From: Annulohypoxylon bovei var. microspora
Lineage: Eukaryota; Ascomycota; Sordariomycetes; Xylariales; Hypoxylaceae
Assembly (NCBI GenBank): GCA_022836615.1
Contig: MU405250.1
Coordinates: 124,001 to 188,000 of the forward strand
Reading direction: 5' to 3'
DNA: 64,000 nt
A program made the position numbers and the translations under genes. Under the pieces are notes generated by a model. It was not told the DNA's origin and did no database searches. It saw only the letters and a list, made by a program, of their open reading frames with translations. Below are positions 1 through 12,878 of the stretch, piece by piece. The number at the start of each line of letters is the position of its first letter. Position 1 is the stretch's first letter.

Positions 1-1131
1 CAACCCACCCTCCCAAAACATAGCCTGCTATAGTGCCCCTTTTTACTGCACGCCGAGTGTCACATCAATTTTAATGCTGGCCACAAAGAGCCTTAGATTA
101 CGCTGAGATATATTGGCTGATCATGATTATCTGTTGTTTACTTAGGTAGTGAGTTATATATCGGTCGATATGCCAGAGGCGGTTTAGGAATCGAAGACTA
201 TGATGTTGGTTAGTATCTTGATAAGTGTATGAATCGCCAAAACCCCACTGATTGCTGTTCACGCGACGGGAACAACTCGCTTGTTGATACCTAGTCTAAG
301 TCCTTGCTCGAGTTGCTGCGGCAAGGCATCGGTTTGTTGCCCACTAAGTTTGCAACTACGCGAGTATGACTGTTGATGAAAAGAGAGAATGATGGGCTGG
401 AAGCCAAATGTAAGATGAAGAAACCGATGGAGAATGAGCATACATAGCTCCCAAGTTCCAGCTCATAATACGATCTATTAGCCACACACCGATTCCGTAT
501 TGTCGTATGTTGACTTGTCCTCCAACATCCTTTCGAGCAGCATTGTATAAAACGCCAGCAACAGGTATCGGCTCAAGTCTCATCCAATGTGAGTTGAAAC
601 TCACAAATCACCCGAGAGGCGCTAAATCTCAAGGACCGAAACTGGCCAACTTATGTAGCGCAATGTTACCAAGCCAGTCTTTTCTTTAAAAATGCATTCA
701 TTAGGAGACCATCAACAAATCCATAGAGCATTCCTTTGACAATTTTCCTAGGCTTAAAGAGCCATTGAGGTTATCGGGCCCCTTACACTCGTTATAGCCA
801 TGTCTAAACCAGCGAGTCCCTTGCTACATAGCTGTTTCAGTCATTAGATTATCTAGGGAGATTATCAGATAAATGACTGAAAATCATAGAGGAAATAAAC
901 TTATCTGCGGGTTTGTGAAGGCTAAATCATTTGGTAGAATAATTCTTATAACGTGAAGAATAGCTGTCCTTTAACCGACATGATACAATGCCTATATGCA
1001 TATTTCTTACAAGAATATCACATTAAAGTAGATAAACACCAGTGGAAAAGGTTTTGCAGATTCCACTTCGTCACATGCTTCCCATTCACCGCGTTATCAA
1101 CATCGAGTATAGAGAGTTCCCTTGCTTCAAA
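1..1131. other. intergenic/5' flank, no gene recognised
   Basis: No recognisable protein or RNA gene. A minus-strand open frame around 356-604 (about 80 codons, no good start) has no family resemblance I know. The last part is the 5' flank of the reductase gene that starts at 1132. Confidence 0.5.
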
Positions 1132-2122
1132 ATGCAAGCATTGGATCTGCTCACGTACGCTGCTGACCTAAGTCCGGCAGCATACTGCCAGCTTTTCTAC
1201 GTCCTTGCGGCCGCAACTGTGCTGGCCATCGCGGCAACTCCCGAGTCCGTACAAAGCTTGCTCACTCAGTACGGCGCTCGAAACTCAATCGGGAACGGGC
1301 AAGGGGAGAAGCGAGCCGGGAATGGTCTTCTTATCGGCGCTATTAGCTGGGTGACGTCTGTTGGCAAAGTCCCTCACTCATGGTTCATTCATTTCTACAT
1401 TCTTTCCGTATCCTGCTCCGCTTTCTGGGCAGTCCAGTTTCTTCAGCATGGATCGGTCATGGATTTCATGGTTAGGAACCAGGCATCGGGCAAGAGCACG
1501 TCAATGACGACCAATCAGGTTATTCTTGCGTGGTTCCTGATGAGCCTACAAGGCATTAGACGTCTTTATGAATGCGTAGCCGTTCTTCGGCCTTCGTCTT
1601 CCAAGATGTGGGTTATTCATTGGCTGCTGGGAGCTGCGTTTTACTTCTGCACAAACATTTCCGTTTGGATTGAAGGGTCTAGTAGGTACTATGGAGTCGT
1701 CCTGTTTTGCAACTTTCTAAATAGTAGTCATAGATTCAATCCAATCTTCCGAATGGTCTTTTAATAACGAGACACCATCGTTTAAAATGGTCTTCGGGAC
1801 CTCCATGTTCCTCGTTTCGTGGTTCATGCAATACAGATGCCATAGCTATCTGTCTCGACTGAAGAAATATTCGCTACCAGAAGATGGCCTGTTCCGGTAT
1901 TTGGTGTGCCCGCATTACACATGCGAATGCGCATTATATTTCTCTTTAGCAGTAGTTGCGGCACCTAAGGATCAACTGTACAACAGGACGCTGATCTGTG
2001 CGGTGTTGTTTGTTGCGGTCAATCTTGGCGTTACCGCCAAAGGCACTAAGAAGTGGTATGGTGAAAGGTTCGGTCTCGAAAAGGTGCAAAGAAAATGGAG
2101 AATGATACCCGGTGTATTTTGA
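1132..2122 (+). CDS. DFG10: polyprenol/polyprenal reductase, DFG10/SRD5A3 family
   Basis: Two exons, 1132-1681 and 1734-2122, give 312 residues. The 52-nt intron starts GTAGGT, ends CATAG and carries a CTAAAT branch site; phases match. The frame is open back to about 1042 without an earlier well-placed ATG except 1075. The ATG at 1132 gives the family-like N terminus rich in Leu/Ala helices. Several membrane helices lead into a C-terminal steroid 5-alpha-reductase domain with the PHY-x-x-E type motif (CPHYTCE) and the terminal K-x-WY-x-x-x-F block. In yeast and humans this ER enzyme acts in dolichol synthesis for N-glycosylation (classically polyprenol to dolichol; recent work places it at the polyprenal step). 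It converges on the ALKBH6-like gene with 21 bases between stop codons. Family assignment is firm; the exact start is less so. Confidence 0.85.
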
Positions 2123-2143
2123 AATCGAGTACGCTCGAGTGTA

Positions 2144-3175
2144 TCACTTTTTCTGGAACAATCCAAGCTTGCCTCCTATCTTCGACACTTTCATCACATC
2201 TCGATATGTAAGGCTGGTACGGGTCTTCCGTGTGTTACAGCCGCTTGCAAAGTTGTCGGACGAACGGAGGAGTTCCCAGTTGGCAATCGTGTTTTCTGAG
2301 AGTCCAACGTCCTCCGTAATATCCTCGATGCCATGTAGGAAATCCGTGTACAGAGCAGAGGTGGTGACAAGTAAGCTTCGAGGTTCTTGTAGTATCCTCC
2401 ACTCTGGTTTAGGATCCAGGCTCCCGTCGTCCTTAGGCTTGTAGATGTTGAGACAGAGACTAGCACCAAGGCTCACAGTACAAACAACGGGGTGATACGC
2501 AGCTCCGTCCTGTAGTAGGATGAGCAATCCATCACGACTATCCCACAAACTCTATCTTCTTACCTTGTGAGGCATTATTCCGATGCCAGGAGGGTATTCT
2601 AAATATACATTAATCTCCTGGGCTAGATCATAGAATCTTACAACTAAAGGGTTACTTTCTCGGATGAACATGATGGCAACGATGAAGGTAAAAATGTAGG
2701 TCCACTAGAAAAAGAGGATGCATTAAGCTCCGACACGGACACGCGTCTATACGTACCATTAATTAGAACATGATTCGGCTTCTGATGAGGACTATCGGAA
2801 AATATGTCGCATGAGTCGAGGTTTTTCGACAGTCGAATAGATTTTAGGCGCGGCACGATCGGATCGTCCAACCAAGCCGGCAACGGAGCGTCCATCAATT
2901 TGTTATTCACTAGATCGGATGGCCAGGTTTGCAGTCGTCGATGTGTGAGTTGCTTCCAACGCGGCTTCGGTGCGGAGGCTATCTGCAAGATGGTCAGACG
3001 ACCGATATAAGAAGCACCGCCATATCAATAATTATCACCGCACTTTTTCTAGAATGGTTTCCTCTTCATCTTGGGTGATAAAATCCGAGATATAGTATGC
3101 GGCCGGGGGTAAATTTGGAATTTGGACTTGTTCGAGAGTCTCGGGGAGGGTGGAATTAGTGGAGGTTGAATCCAT
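2144..3175 (-). CDS. ALKBH6-like Fe(II)/2-oxoglutarate dioxygenase
   Basis: Four exons on the minus strand, 3175-3044, 2982-2757, 2598-2564 and 2509-2144, give 252 residues (human ALKBH6 is about 240). Introns are 61, 158 and 54 nt with consistent phases; the first donor is the less common GTGCGG. The N-terminal half has the family block APKPRWKQL-x-x-RRLQ and the helix ending NHVLINEY. The 35-base third exon supplies PPGIGIMPH. Exons 3 and 4 join to create the H-x-D iron-binding pair (PHKD), the second metal histidine lies in FLHGI, and the 2-oxoglutarate arginine is expected in RTSLTYRDV. The family is related to AlkB demethylases; the substrate of ALKBH6 proteins is not well settled (nucleic-acid repair or tRNA roles have been proposed). 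It shares the downstream region with the reductase gene at 1132-2122. Confidence 0.88.
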
Positions 3176-4843
3176 CAAGTCTCCAACCATGACCATGATG
3201 AGTGGTCACCAACAGGTTTCGGTGGGTTTCGACTGCAAGATCTAAGCTACGGTACTTGTAATACTGTCGAGAACTGGCGAATTGGGCGTTAACCCAGGGA
3301 TGCCTAATCGAAGCGTTATTTTGCTGCGAAAGATCGGTTAGAATATTCATATGATATACGCTTCACTATTGAAGACGAATTGCGAAATGCGAAATGCGGC
3401 CGGCACGTGTAACTAATCCATAGAACAACACGTAAGGCTAGGGCTGCGCATCAATAATTTCGAACTCGTTTGAGATAGATGGAATATATGGGTTGGTTCA
3501 TGGACCTGGGACCTCTGGAAGCCGATCAGCGTGAGATGGCTTATCAGAAAAGAAGGTGGGTTGAGCAGTCCGTTTAAAAAGGAGAGGAGTGGTCAGAATC
3601 CTACGGTCAGGCTTCGTTGCCTGCGTTGCCTGCGTTGCTAGAAGAATCTCGCGTTGAAAAGGACAGGACTCACAGGAGATGTGCAGTTTATTTAGTGACA
3701 ATCAATAATGGAGCCCTGTTAAGAGAGAAATTTTGACGAGTCGTAGCAAAGAAAAGCTTGGAAAGAACTGGGGAATGAGGGGCGGAAACAAGTACTTACT
3801 GCATAGTAGCTGCACTGGCTGCATATATGTACTTGCTGTACATAGGATACATATAATTGGTACCTAGGCAGACAAGACACAGTAAAGCATACCTAATCGA
3901 GGGCAAGTACGAAGTAGTAGGGCAAAACAAGCAGGGGTCGCCGCTGTCGGGAGGCGAAGAGAAAACTTAGGCCCTCATCTCACTCGCTCTCTTATTGGCT
4001 CTCTCACTTGCTCGCTCTGCAAATTTGCGGAAATACCGGCCACCCGACCCATCCGTATCCAGCTCATCAGCCAATCAGAGATGATCACGGCTTGTTAGAC
4101 TGATCTCTGAAATTGATCTTCACTGGTTTCGCAGGGAAAACAGTCCTAGTGTCACCACACTAACATAATTGCACTAGTCTATTTTAGAACATAGCCTACC
4201 TTAAGTACTCTCGTACCCGTTCTCTTTCCCTTTTGTGTAGGCAGTCTGGCAAGTCTGGCCTGCCTTTTCCACCTGGGTCAAGTCTTCAGTGTCGTTTCCT
4301 TCGTTATGCGCTTTGCCATTGCCTGCCTTGCCTATCTGCCTATCTATTACTACTAGGATCCTTGAATTGCTATTGCTCTCGTTAGCTAGTGTATTTTCCC
4401 TTAAACTGCTTTGGTTGCTGCATCCTTCCAACCTTAACTGTGTCATTCAATTTTTGCAAATAATTTCCTACTCCAAATTTATTCACAATTGACTATGGTC
4501 ATTATTCGCGACAACTTCTGTTCATAAGCGATATATTAGCAAACACCAATTTGTTTGAAGCTCATCTAGTATCCACAAGATCCAATCCAAGCCCGTCCGA
4601 AGTCGCCTTTTCTACCCCGTCCAGCTCATCCACTCCAGTTGTTTGACCCGCGACCGACCGTTTTAACTCGCACTCGCACTCGTATCGTATCGTCCGTCTC
4701 GTCTCGTCTCGTCTCGTCTCGTCGTAGAGTAGTCCATATTCGCCAAGTCTTTACAGCGTTTCAAATACGAACCTTACTTATAGTCACCCACGAGTGGCCA
4801 TGATGGTGCACTGTATTATATTTCGGTATATGAATTGAATGCT
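3176..4843. other. divergent intergenic region between ALKBH6-like and Hos4-like genes
   Basis: About 1.7 kb with no supported gene. It serves as 5' flank for both the minus-strand dioxygenase and the plus-strand ankyrin gene. The right half is pyrimidine-rich and holds runs of CTCG-containing repeats close to the ankyrin gene start, as expected for a 5' leader. Confidence 0.5.
4696..4720 (+). repeat. (GTCTC)5 pentanucleotide repeat
   Basis: Five perfect GTCTC units lie about 125 bases upstream of the ankyrin/coiled-coil gene start, preceded by imperfect CGCACTCG/CGTATCGT repeats. It is probably within the 5' leader or core promoter. Confidence 0.9.
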
Positions 4844-7800
4844 ATGGATGCGCAGAATGCTGTCGAGTCCGCAAACACGAAACAGGCTGCTTCTCCAAAG
4901 CGGGGAGGTGTTGAGTCTGATGCTAAGCCAACGGTGACAGCGAATAGCACCACGACGAATAACGTTAAATTTCCTCCTGCCGCCAAAACCCCTTCTTCAT
5001 CTAAAGATTCGCGGCCTGCGACGACGTTAACTAGCGCGCGGGACGATGATGTCGAGGTCGACCAGAACTCAGATGCCGAGACAATCGTCCTTCCAGGAAA
5101 AGATGGCCTTTCTCCTTCGAAACCACGCAAGGTGATCAAGCACGAAGATAAGAGCGATGGCGAGATTGATGATGTGTTACCGCCCCCGAGAAAGAGTCTG
5201 AAGGATGGTAAAGATGGCGATCGCAATGGTATCTCTTCCGATGCTGCTGCTGCTTCCTTACTGGAGAGGAAAAAACGACCTTTTGCGAGAGAGAAGCAAC
5301 CACGCAATAAGGATGCTTCCAGTGGGCTTAGTTCTGCTCCCGCGTCGCCGCCTCCCCATCGCCGCAGCAACCACGACCAGATCCATCGGCGTCGCAGGTC
5401 CGGTGACATCCACTCTGAGTCTGAATCTGAATCATCTAAGTCAAGGTCCTCCAAAGATCCCATAAAAAACAAGTCGAAATCTGTAGACAGGTTGCTACCA
5501 GGTAAACGTAAGGCGCCCAAAGCTGAATCCGACGATGAAAGTGAGTCTCGGAAAATCCGTCGACCACGCATTTCAGACACGAGCCTCGAACACCTAGCCG
5601 GCGCCAGAGAAAAAGATCCAAAGTCAGCATCTGCTAGGTTGCCCTACGATAAACATTCCACTTCTCGAAATCGGTCACTCTCACCTCATAGTCGTACACA
5701 TCGGCGAAGCCTTTCCACTCAACTTCCATCACAATCCTCGAATGGGTTTAGTACCAAGAAAAGACGCGTTCCTGCCCCGCTTCAGTCTACCGATTACCAT
5801 TCTGATGATTCCTCCGCTAGTGGAAGTCCTTACCCCCGCAGCTCGAAGTTGAGAAGCATCGCTACACCTGTTACTGGTGAATCAACCATATCACCAGCAA
5901 GGATGCCAGCCCACAAGAAGCATGTTGACAACCATGGGCAGACCCTGCTAGCCAAAGCTTGTGCAAAAGGCGAATACGATGTTGCTAAGAAACGACTGAC
6001 TGAACGACCTGAAGATTTAAACTTTGCTGACTACGCTGGGAATGCTCCGCTCCAGGTTGCATCGCTGAACGGACATGAGCAAATCGTTCAACTTCTAATC
6101 GAAGCGGGATGCAACCTAGATTGTCGGAATAGCGACAAAGAGACACCATTGCTGGATGCCGTAGAAAATGGTCATTTAGCTGTTGTCAAGCTGTTGCTGA
6201 AAGCTGGTGTAAATCCTCGCAAGGCCGATGCTGAAGGACATGAGCCACTTGAGAAGGTACCTGACGACTTGGAGAACGCAGAAGAGATTCGGGCTGCTTT
6301 AAGGGAGGCAAAGGAGAAAGTGGGGGAATTGCGCCGAACGTCTGAAGACCATCAGACGCATGACTTACCAGATACTCTTTCATCCCACGGACCCGAGAGC
6401 CCCCGTCGCTCACCCACAGCGCCAAGCAGTAGTTCGTTAGCAGCACAACGCCGCGGTGGTGCTGTGCGATCCACTAAGACCAGTAACCACCTGCTATACA
6501 TGAACCTTGACGACAAGACGCTCAGACAAGCTGCAGCACGAGGCGATAATGAGACGGTGACCCGTGTGCTCCAAGTCAAGGAGCGCTGTGACGATCCTGA
6601 AGCTTTAGTTAACGCGGCTCGTGGTGGCCATAGTTTTGTTGTCGAACTCCTTCTCGCCTTAGGCGGCGCCAACCCAGACCCACGCCCAGTCTCTAGCCTT
6701 CCGACGGAATACGGGACACCAATGTTGGCGGCTATTGGTGGAGAGAATATTGAAGTTATTAAGCTCTTACTGAACGCATCTAATTTTGATCCGACACGTC
6801 GTTTTAAGGGACAGACGTATTACGAGATAGCTAGGCGTCGGGAGGGACCTCTGTGGAAGGATGAGGAACATCTTCTAAAGAACGCTTATGACGAATTTAA
6901 GAAGGCACCTAAAGGTTCTAAGACGAAGTCTCCTAACAAACGAGACCGTGACCGTGAGCTCGATCAGGAATCTCGACGTGCTAATCGCAATGACTCTAAC
7001 CTAGATGCTAAAACGCAACACAAGCGCCGACCATCGAGCCCCTCGCGTGACACTGACGCTAAGAAAAAGGCTGGCTCAACTAAAGTTTCGGGTAGTCCTA
7101 AAGAAAAGAGGCGTTCGCTTTCTTTTGGAAATCACGACGAACAAACTTCCCCGAAGCGTGGGCCAGGTCGGCCGAAGAAGGAGGAACGAGTCTCACACAT
7201 TACTACATCCGATCGAGAAGCATCTCCCCACATAACCAAACAACAACCGACAAGGTCAAAATTGGTTGACCCTGATCTTGCTGCTGGTTCTTCTGACACT
7301 GAAACCGTAAAGCCTAGAAGAAAACTCATCTCAGGCAAGGATTTGAAGGGACATAGAGAGAAACAGCGACGCGCGAGCATGGCGTCAAATAATTCTACTA
7401 CCGACCGCGGTGATTCGAAGAACGACGATGGGCATGAAAAACGACCTGATCGGCTTTCGGAAAAATACCACGACCGGACAAAGGCCATCAAGCGCGACGA
7501 GTCTAATGATAGGCTATCTATAGGCGAAGGCTCTGGCAAGAGACACCGATCTAGTGTTACCCCGCCTCGTCATGGGCTGGGGGACAACGATAGCGAAGCT
7601 CCTATCAAAAGGCGAAAGCTCGATTCAGAAAGCAAAGAAAGACGTCAATTACATACTTCTCCAGAGAATCGGCAGCAAAAACGAGATGTGTCACGTGATT
7701 CCGCTAAACGACAGCGGCCCTTAGAAACTGATCGCAAGGAACCTTCCAAAGCCAAGAAGGCAAGCCGCGACCGCAGAGAGTCAGACAAGAGCATCACTGT

Positions 7801-9540
7801 AGCCTCTGAAGACGTTGACGTTGAGATGCGCGACGCGCCCCAATCACATGCTTCTGAACATAATGAACCTCAAGTTGAACGTGAGCGCAAAGAAGCTAAG
7901 CGACGACAAGCAGAAGCAGAGGCAATTGCTGCCGAGGAGGCAAAGAAGAGAGAAGCTGAGCAACGAGATGCAGAATTGAAAAAGCAGGAAGCGGAGAAAA
8001 AGAAGAAACAGCAAGAGGCAGAAGCCAAGAAACAAGAAGCTGAGAAGAAGCGCCTTCAAGAAGAAGAGCGGGTTCGCCTCGAGAAAGAAGAGAGGAAACG
8101 CAAAGAAGAGGAGGAGAAAGTACGCCTAGAGGAAGAACAGAAGCGGAAGCAGAAGGAGAAGGAAGAACAAGAAAGAGAAGAGCAAGAACGAAAAGAACGA
8201 GAAAGAAAACAGCAAGAGGCCGAAACGAAACGGAAGGAGGAAGAACTTAAACGACAGGAAGAACTCAAGCGACAACAAGAAGAAGAAGCAAGAATTCGCC
8301 GGGAAAAAGAAGCTGCCGAAGAAGCTCGACGCCTACGAGAACAAGAGGAAGAGCGAAAACACGCAGAGCGAGCTGCACGTGAAGCTGAGATACACCGAGC
8401 TCGCTTGGAAGAGATGGAAAGAATTCGACTATCCAAGTTGCCTCCTCTACTACGTTGGCTTGATGGATGCCCAGACCCGAAGCAGAGGGAGATAGCTGAA
8501 CTCTTCTCCAAGGCATTGGGGGTTCGATACGACACCATCAACCCATTGGCAACTGGCAACCCAGACGGACGCGAGCAGTGGTTACTCAACACCCAAGTTG
8601 CCCTACTTCTAGGCGAGAAGGATACCCAACTCTCTAGATGTGAGTTACTTGAAATATACTTCAGGGATGTGATGATAACTGACCAATCTCTAGACACTGC
8701 GTGGGAACGCCTTCCAGTATCGCAAATAGCTAAAAGAGTTATCTGGCGTCTTGAACAAGACAGATACTCTCTGACACAAAGCAAACTCTACCATCTGGGC
8801 GAACAAATACCTGATTATTACGAAGGCGATCCTCGTACAGTCGGTTACAGGAGGCTTGAACAACTTCGTGGTGAGGCGGCAAAGCTTTTCTTCGATATGA
8901 AGGACATGTTCTTTGTCAAAGTAAGCTTGCCAAATTCCTTATATAACCAATGCCTTTGAAGTGAAGCTGACTCTAGCAAAAGGAATCGGACTTCCTCTAC
9001 ATCGTACCCACCATACCTCATCTTCGCAATATCAAATTGTCAATCTGCTACTGCGAACTCCCGGAAAGTGAATCTGCTCTCGCAACGTTTTGTGCCCCAG
9101 CAAAGTGGAGACAGGATCCAGATGCTGAAAGTCGAGGGGGGTTTGCGCCAAGATCTAAGCATTATATAAACGGGCAGCTAGTAGGCGAAGACAAGCCAGG
9201 ACGATACCAGCCAAGCAAAACCCCATTTCCCGAGAACCGTGTCCCAAGAAGGGGTCTTGTTGCAATCACACCGGACGACCCTGAATATGCACGCCTATGC
9301 TTCGAGCAGGGTCTAGCTCACCTTCTCACCGATCAACAAAAACTAGCTATGCAAAACACTGCTCACCTAACTCCCCGGAGCATGGTATCGAATGAGCCAT
9401 TGGATTACACTGGCGAGAACCTGTCTCCTACCACTAAATCTCCGCGGACTACACAAGTCAACGGCGTCAGGAGCACCCAAGAATCTCCAGACAGACTCCC
9501 TACCAACGGAGTCAACGGAGATGGGTTGGTAGATCATTGA
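4844..9540 (+). CDS. ankyrin-repeat and coiled-coil nuclear protein, Set3-complex Hos4-like
   Basis: Exons 4844-8920 and 8977-9540 (56-nt GTAAGC..CTAG intron, in phase) give 1546 residues. Residues 1-355 are disordered, rich in Ser, Arg and Lys. Ankyrin repeats lie at about 360-496 (block starting NHGQTLLAKAC) and a second, weaker ankyrin block at about 551-666. An AT-hook core GRP flanked by basic residues is at 775-777. A long Glu/Lys/Arg coiled coil runs about 1013-1196, followed by a compact, non-repetitive domain (about 1197-1490) that spans the intron. This order (disorder, ankyrins, coiled coil, conserved C-terminal domain) matches fungal proteins annotated as Hos4, an ankyrin subunit of the Set3 histone deacetylase complex that represses genes near H3K4me2 nucleosomes. 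The Hos4 name is an inference from architecture; ankyrin repeats and coiled coil are seen directly. The ATG at 4844 is the first in frame. Confidence 0.8.
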
Positions 9541-11807
9541 CCAATTAGCTGAAAGATTATTGCTGCGAAATCGCTCAACTTTACATCTTCGTTGCTTTTT
9601 CTCGTCCTTCTACGATATCAAGACATCGGTTTTAGCGACGTCGAATTTATCATACCCAAATGATTCTTATCCCCATAGTTATGGGCTATTTTTTTTTGTC
9701 GCGGAATTGACGAGGACGGCTTGAAAAAAACAGGCAAATACTCACGTATATCATCACCTGGCTTCATGGATGGAGTTTTTTTTTGGCTCTTCAATTGGCT
9801 GGCAATGTGAACGGAAGCTTTCCATTTTTGGATCCCAACTCCAAGGATTTGCTCTTCCAATGTCGGCGTATTTGTTCTGATTTGCGGATGCCGGTGCCAG
9901 AAAGAGGGCCTGAGAGTTGGCGGCAGGAATGCGTATTACGACTAGATACTCCCAGTTGCAGGTATATATATTTTATGACCGGAACGTTTGACAGTGTTCT
10001 CAAGCAACACCACTCGAGAAGGTCGTGTGAGATACTTTTGTATGATTCGATGATACCCCTGAAGCTAGTTCGGCAACCAAACCAACGAACTGCTTGATTA
10101 GGGATCTCTTGTTCTCAAGAAGTGACACATTCTTCGAAGAGCAATACTACAGATGCGAGAAACCGACCAGACGTGAAGTTTCGAAAAGATTAGCTACTTT
10201 CGCCTTTCATCTAACTTGGTCTATTTTACAGACCTTCCTCATAACACCGCCTCGTTTAACTCTTCTCTTCTTAATCGTGTCTAGGCCACAATGCACGTTA
10301 GGATATATATGACGAAGGTGACGCATCAATACGATCAACGACGTCAGATAGGAATCTCACGTCACCAATCACGGCGACAGATCGAATTCACCCCAGCCAA
10401 GACACAGCTGATAATACACTTAAACGATGGGATCCTATCCTACCCTCGTAATCGACAAATCACAAACCATCAAGCAACAGCCCTAGCGGTGGAGGCTGCC
10501 GGCACTGCCAGCGCCTCCACCAGCGCCTCCACCGTGGCGTTCAAGCTTCGGAAGACTAGGGCAAATAAGCAACTAAATGCCAAAGTCGGACAGATAAGCA
10601 AAAGCAACCAACGTGCACGCGCCTCTTCTTTCTGTACGAGAACCGGACTGCCGGAGCGTGGTTGGGCTGCCGTTCATCAGTGTTAGTGTCAGTGTTAGTG
10701 TTATTATCGGTGTCGATAGTGGTGTTGGTGTTGGTGGCCATGGCGGAGAGCCACAACACGGCACATGTACGAGACCTGTGTATGTAGATACACGTGTACA
10801 AGCTTTCTTTTCTTTTCCTTTTCCTGCTTCGTTAGCCTTTTTTTTCTTATTTCTCCCCCCCCTCTTCGCAACGCTGCAACGATGGAATGATCGGCGGGAG
10901 CTAGAGCTCTAGCTTACTTCGTATTGCGGAATTTTTTGGTCCCGGTCCTGTATGGCTAGTGTATGTACGTTAATAAAAATGCCAAAACTGCTACCATGTA
11001 ATGAACAACAACCCACATTTGCATAGGGACCACGATAGTGACATGGTCTAGGCGTGCAAATCTCTAACAAAGTTGATGGGGACAGGTATTGGCGGGTTCT
11101 CATTGGTGCCCGGTACTGGACGCTATCGTAGCATCGACAAATGAAAAGCGATCTAGCGCGCGAGGACCCCGGACGGCAGACGATATTGTCATATTGGGCT
11201 GAAGGCACCGCCGGCTCCCTCTACCGTAGAGCTGGATACACACACACGCCCTCTTCGCACCATAAGCGCGACTGAAGCCATATCCATCCGCCCAGTCGCC
11301 GTAGGACTTGTAGATAATTTATACGTACTATCTGGGTATGTAGCATGGCTATATTCTCAAAACTTGGCATAAGGTAGTACATAGCATTGAGAAATCCGTG
11401 TTGCCCAGGATTCTGACCGCCCTAGTGTTCCAGGCTTGAACTTCTGCTAAATCAGGGGTGCCGTTTCGATCATGCGAGGATCCTGTCCATCATTGGACGG
11501 AAGATCCATGAGGCTGATCGAAAAGCAAATTACATAATGTACCCTCCCGTCAGTGATGGGTCTTCTAGACCAATTCGTGCATGGTTTTCTCTTTCTCTCC
11601 TTTTTTCTCTTCATCGGTAACCGTAAATCTTCCGGGACACAAACGGCAACTCACCACCGAGGGCGAATGTAACTACAAACTTGGGATACATCTAATTATA
11701 TCGTGAACTGCCTATAGGCGTGAGCCCACCCGAAGACGAAGACGAAGACGAAGACTTAACACCGTATCATCATCGTATACCTACCTACCCACGAGGGCAA
11801 ACCCGGC
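9541..11807. other. intergenic region, no gene recognised
   Basis: About 2.3 kb between two plus-strand genes. Several open frames of 70-130 codons occur but none has family resemblance, a convincing start or splice structure. It contains (GTGTTA/GTGTTG)-like low-complexity sequence near 10680-10735 and pyrimidine-rich stretches near 10805-10865 and 11590-11615. Confidence 0.5.
11731..11754 (+). repeat. (CGAAGA)4 hexanucleotide repeat
   Basis: Four perfect CGAAGA units, 53 bases upstream of the ATG of the Ser-rich membrane protein, so probably in its 5' leader. Confidence 0.9.
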
Positions 11808-12194
11808 ATGAGGCTCCTGTCGCTGCCGACCTCGCTGCTTCTCAGCATCAGCATCCAGACACGGATCTCGGCGGCCCAGCTCCAGAACGACTTCACAGCG
11901 TACCCCGAGGGCTCGCAATCATGCCTCACCAACGCGGCAAACCAGACGAAATGCTCGGGGACGACGGGACAGCAGTTGAATGAGTGCCTATGTAGGAATC
12001 AGGGGAATTTCATCTATAACTCGGCCACGTGCGTCGCCAAGAAGAGCCCGAGTGATCTGAATGCTGTCTATGATACCATGCAAAATAATTGTCAAGGCAC
12101 TGGCGTGACTATCGCCGTATCTAAGGACGCGTTTTTATCACAGGCTGCGGCAGCTACTGCGTCGACATCCTCCACTACACCGACGTCAACATCA

Positions 12195-12225
<31 letters not shown>

Positions 12226-12878
12226 CATTGTCGTCGGCGTCGTCATCGTCGTCATCGTCGTCAACGTCGGCGAGCTCGCCCGCGGCGACAGAAAGCCTCA
12301 GCCCCACAGCACAGAGCGCCGTCTCGACAAGCACCAAGATCGGGTTGGGCGCTGGCATTGGCATCGGTACCGCCGCGTTGGGGCTTATGGGATGGTTCGT
12401 GTGGGTGTACTCGCGAAGGCGGCGGTCACAATCCCCTCCCCCTCCTTCAGTACACACGACAAACCACGACGTCGAGCTTTCGAACAGCAACATGGCCAAC
12501 AACCATAGCTTCGTCTCGTCGATGGCATCGCCAGCCATCGAATACGCGCACCACAACACGCAGTTCGTGGCCGCAGAGCTGGGGGACTCGCATCGGGAGT
12601 GGAAAGAACTGCCAGCAGATAATAACTACGACCACGGGAAGGCCGACGACGCCAGCTACAAGCGCACGTCCGACGTCCCGCTCCTGGCGGCGGAACTAGG
12701 GCACGACGAATCGCGCCTGACGACCCCGAGCTCGCCTTTTCCGACGTACGCCGTTGAGCTACCGGCCGACGTTGTGTACCACGACCCACTAAGGACGCCT
12801 GCCACCCCGAGCGTGAGCCCGATCCCGTACAGCCCCTATCACGAACACGGGTACACGCACCATCACGGGACAGGATGA
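11808..12878 (+). CDS. secreted-type single-pass membrane protein with six-cysteine ectodomain and Ser-rich stalk
   Basis: A single exon of 356 residues. Residues 1-22 form a hydrophobic signal peptide. The ectodomain has six cysteines (39, 49, 60, 62, 75, 95) including a C-L-C pair like that of CFEM domains, but two cysteines short of the CFEM set. A poly-Ser/Thr stalk follows (about 119-175), then one membrane helix (about 178-201, Gly-rich start) stopped by RRRR. The tail of about 150 residues is cytoplasmic, polar and rich in Pro, His and Tyr. Such proteins sit in the plasma membrane with an O-mannosylated stalk in the cell wall, and several fungal wall sensors share this layout; a sensor role is inference. 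The Ser run is encoded by a TCN/TCA microsatellite and is likely length-variable between strains. No named family is recognised. Confidence 0.72.
12190..12266 (+). repeat. Ser-codon trinucleotide microsatellite
   Basis: A run of TCA/TCG codons with a few interruptions, coding for most of the poly-Ser stalk of the membrane protein at 11808-12878. Slippage here changes stalk length without breaking the frame. Confidence 0.9.

Noticed and set aside
4816..5580. 254-codon minus-strand frame opposite the ankyrin gene
   Set aside because: Mirror of the Ser/Arg/Asp-rich disordered coding region; no family features.
8056..8784. 242-codon minus-strand frame rich in Ser/Cys/Arg
   Set aside because: It is the antisense reading of the Glu/Lys/Arg coiled-coil codons, a common artefact.
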